DNA from: Lamprocystis purpurea DSM 4197
GTDB lineage: Bacteria; Pseudomonadota; Gammaproteobacteria; Chromatiales; Chromatiaceae
Direction of reading: 5' to 3'
NCBI RefSeq assembly: GCF_000379525.1
Contig: NZ_KB902531.1
Span: 1-41,927 of the forward strand
DNA: 41,927 nt
Part shown: one piece after another, positions 41,873 to 41,927 of the stretch
How positions within the stretch are numbered: the first letter of the stretch is position 1
Layout: every line of letters starts with the position of its first letter
Translations under genes and position numbers: made by a program
The notes under the pieces: model-generated
Seen by the model: the letters and a program-made list of their open reading frames with translations, nothing else
Databases searched by the model: none
Told to the model about the DNA's origin: nothing

Positions 41873-41927
41873 TAAGGTGATTTCCGCGAAAAATCCAACC
41901 CGTAGGAGCCCGCTTGCGGGCGACGGG
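41873..41927 (-). repeat. 55-bp repeat, inverted copy of 256-310
   Basis: The sequence is the exact reverse complement of 256-310. It starts 21 bases after the trpE stop and is cut by the window end, so more of the element may follow. The terminal repeats of the element at 38-383 are not seen on its left side here. Confidence 0.9.

Overview
The window is GC-rich chromosomal DNA from a gammaproteobacterium. I favour a purple-sulfur-type (Chromatiales/Chromatiaceae-like) organism. The reasons are the tig-clpP-clpX-lon-hupB-tRNA-ppiD order, the rpe-gph-trpE order, a dihaem cytochrome c4, an IscR with the E. coli ligand spacing, and several families of dispersed palindromes. The species cannot be fixed from sequence alone.

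Region 1 (1-549) is a repeat block. A MITE-like element with ~20-bp terminal inverted repeats (38-383) contains three tandem ~52-bp units and an inverted partial copy of a palindromic core. A perfect 55-bp inverted copy of part of it (256-310) lies at the very end of the window (41873-41927).

Region 2 (550-13740) is the unusual part: nine same-strand genes, every product with an export signal. They are a caspase fused to a formylglycine-enzyme-like domain, a double DUF4384 protein, an orthocaspase-DUF4384 fusion, a DUF4384 lipoprotein, a DUF3160-like protein, a caspase-DUF4384 fusion with an EF-hand loop, a TPR-OmpA protein, a caspase-like protein that has lost both catalytic residues, and a subtilisin-family protease. 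The dead caspase ends in a domain that resembles the N-terminal prosegment of the adjacent subtilase. Together they look like an envelope-located proteolytic system with three active caspases of different subtypes, a pseudoenzyme, a serine protease, shared DUF4384 modules, a peptidoglycan anchor and possible Ca2+ control. I know of no described system with this composition; its function is inference.

Region 3 (13741-20178) has a palindrome-rich gap, then glgB and glgC divergent from one another (glycogen synthesis), another palindrome pair, and ppiD. Region 4 (20278-27111, minus strand) is a proteostasis block: tig, clpP, clpX, lon and hupB, then tRNA-Val and tRNA-Asp ending in a clear intrinsic terminator upstream of ppiD. 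Region 5 (27503-31724, minus strand) carries hemN, a small conserved-looking protein, prmB, iscR with a predicted own-operator, and mtfA.

Region 6 (32154-41851, mostly plus strand) carries cytochrome c4, an endonuclease/exonuclease/phosphatase-family enzyme, a convergent zinc-ribbon protein, and two paralogous Sel1-lytic transglycosylases. The transglycosylases flank an exported methyltransferase and tpm. They are followed by djlA and the rpe-gph-trpE cluster. Operon ends are repeatedly marked by palindromes from several sequence families.
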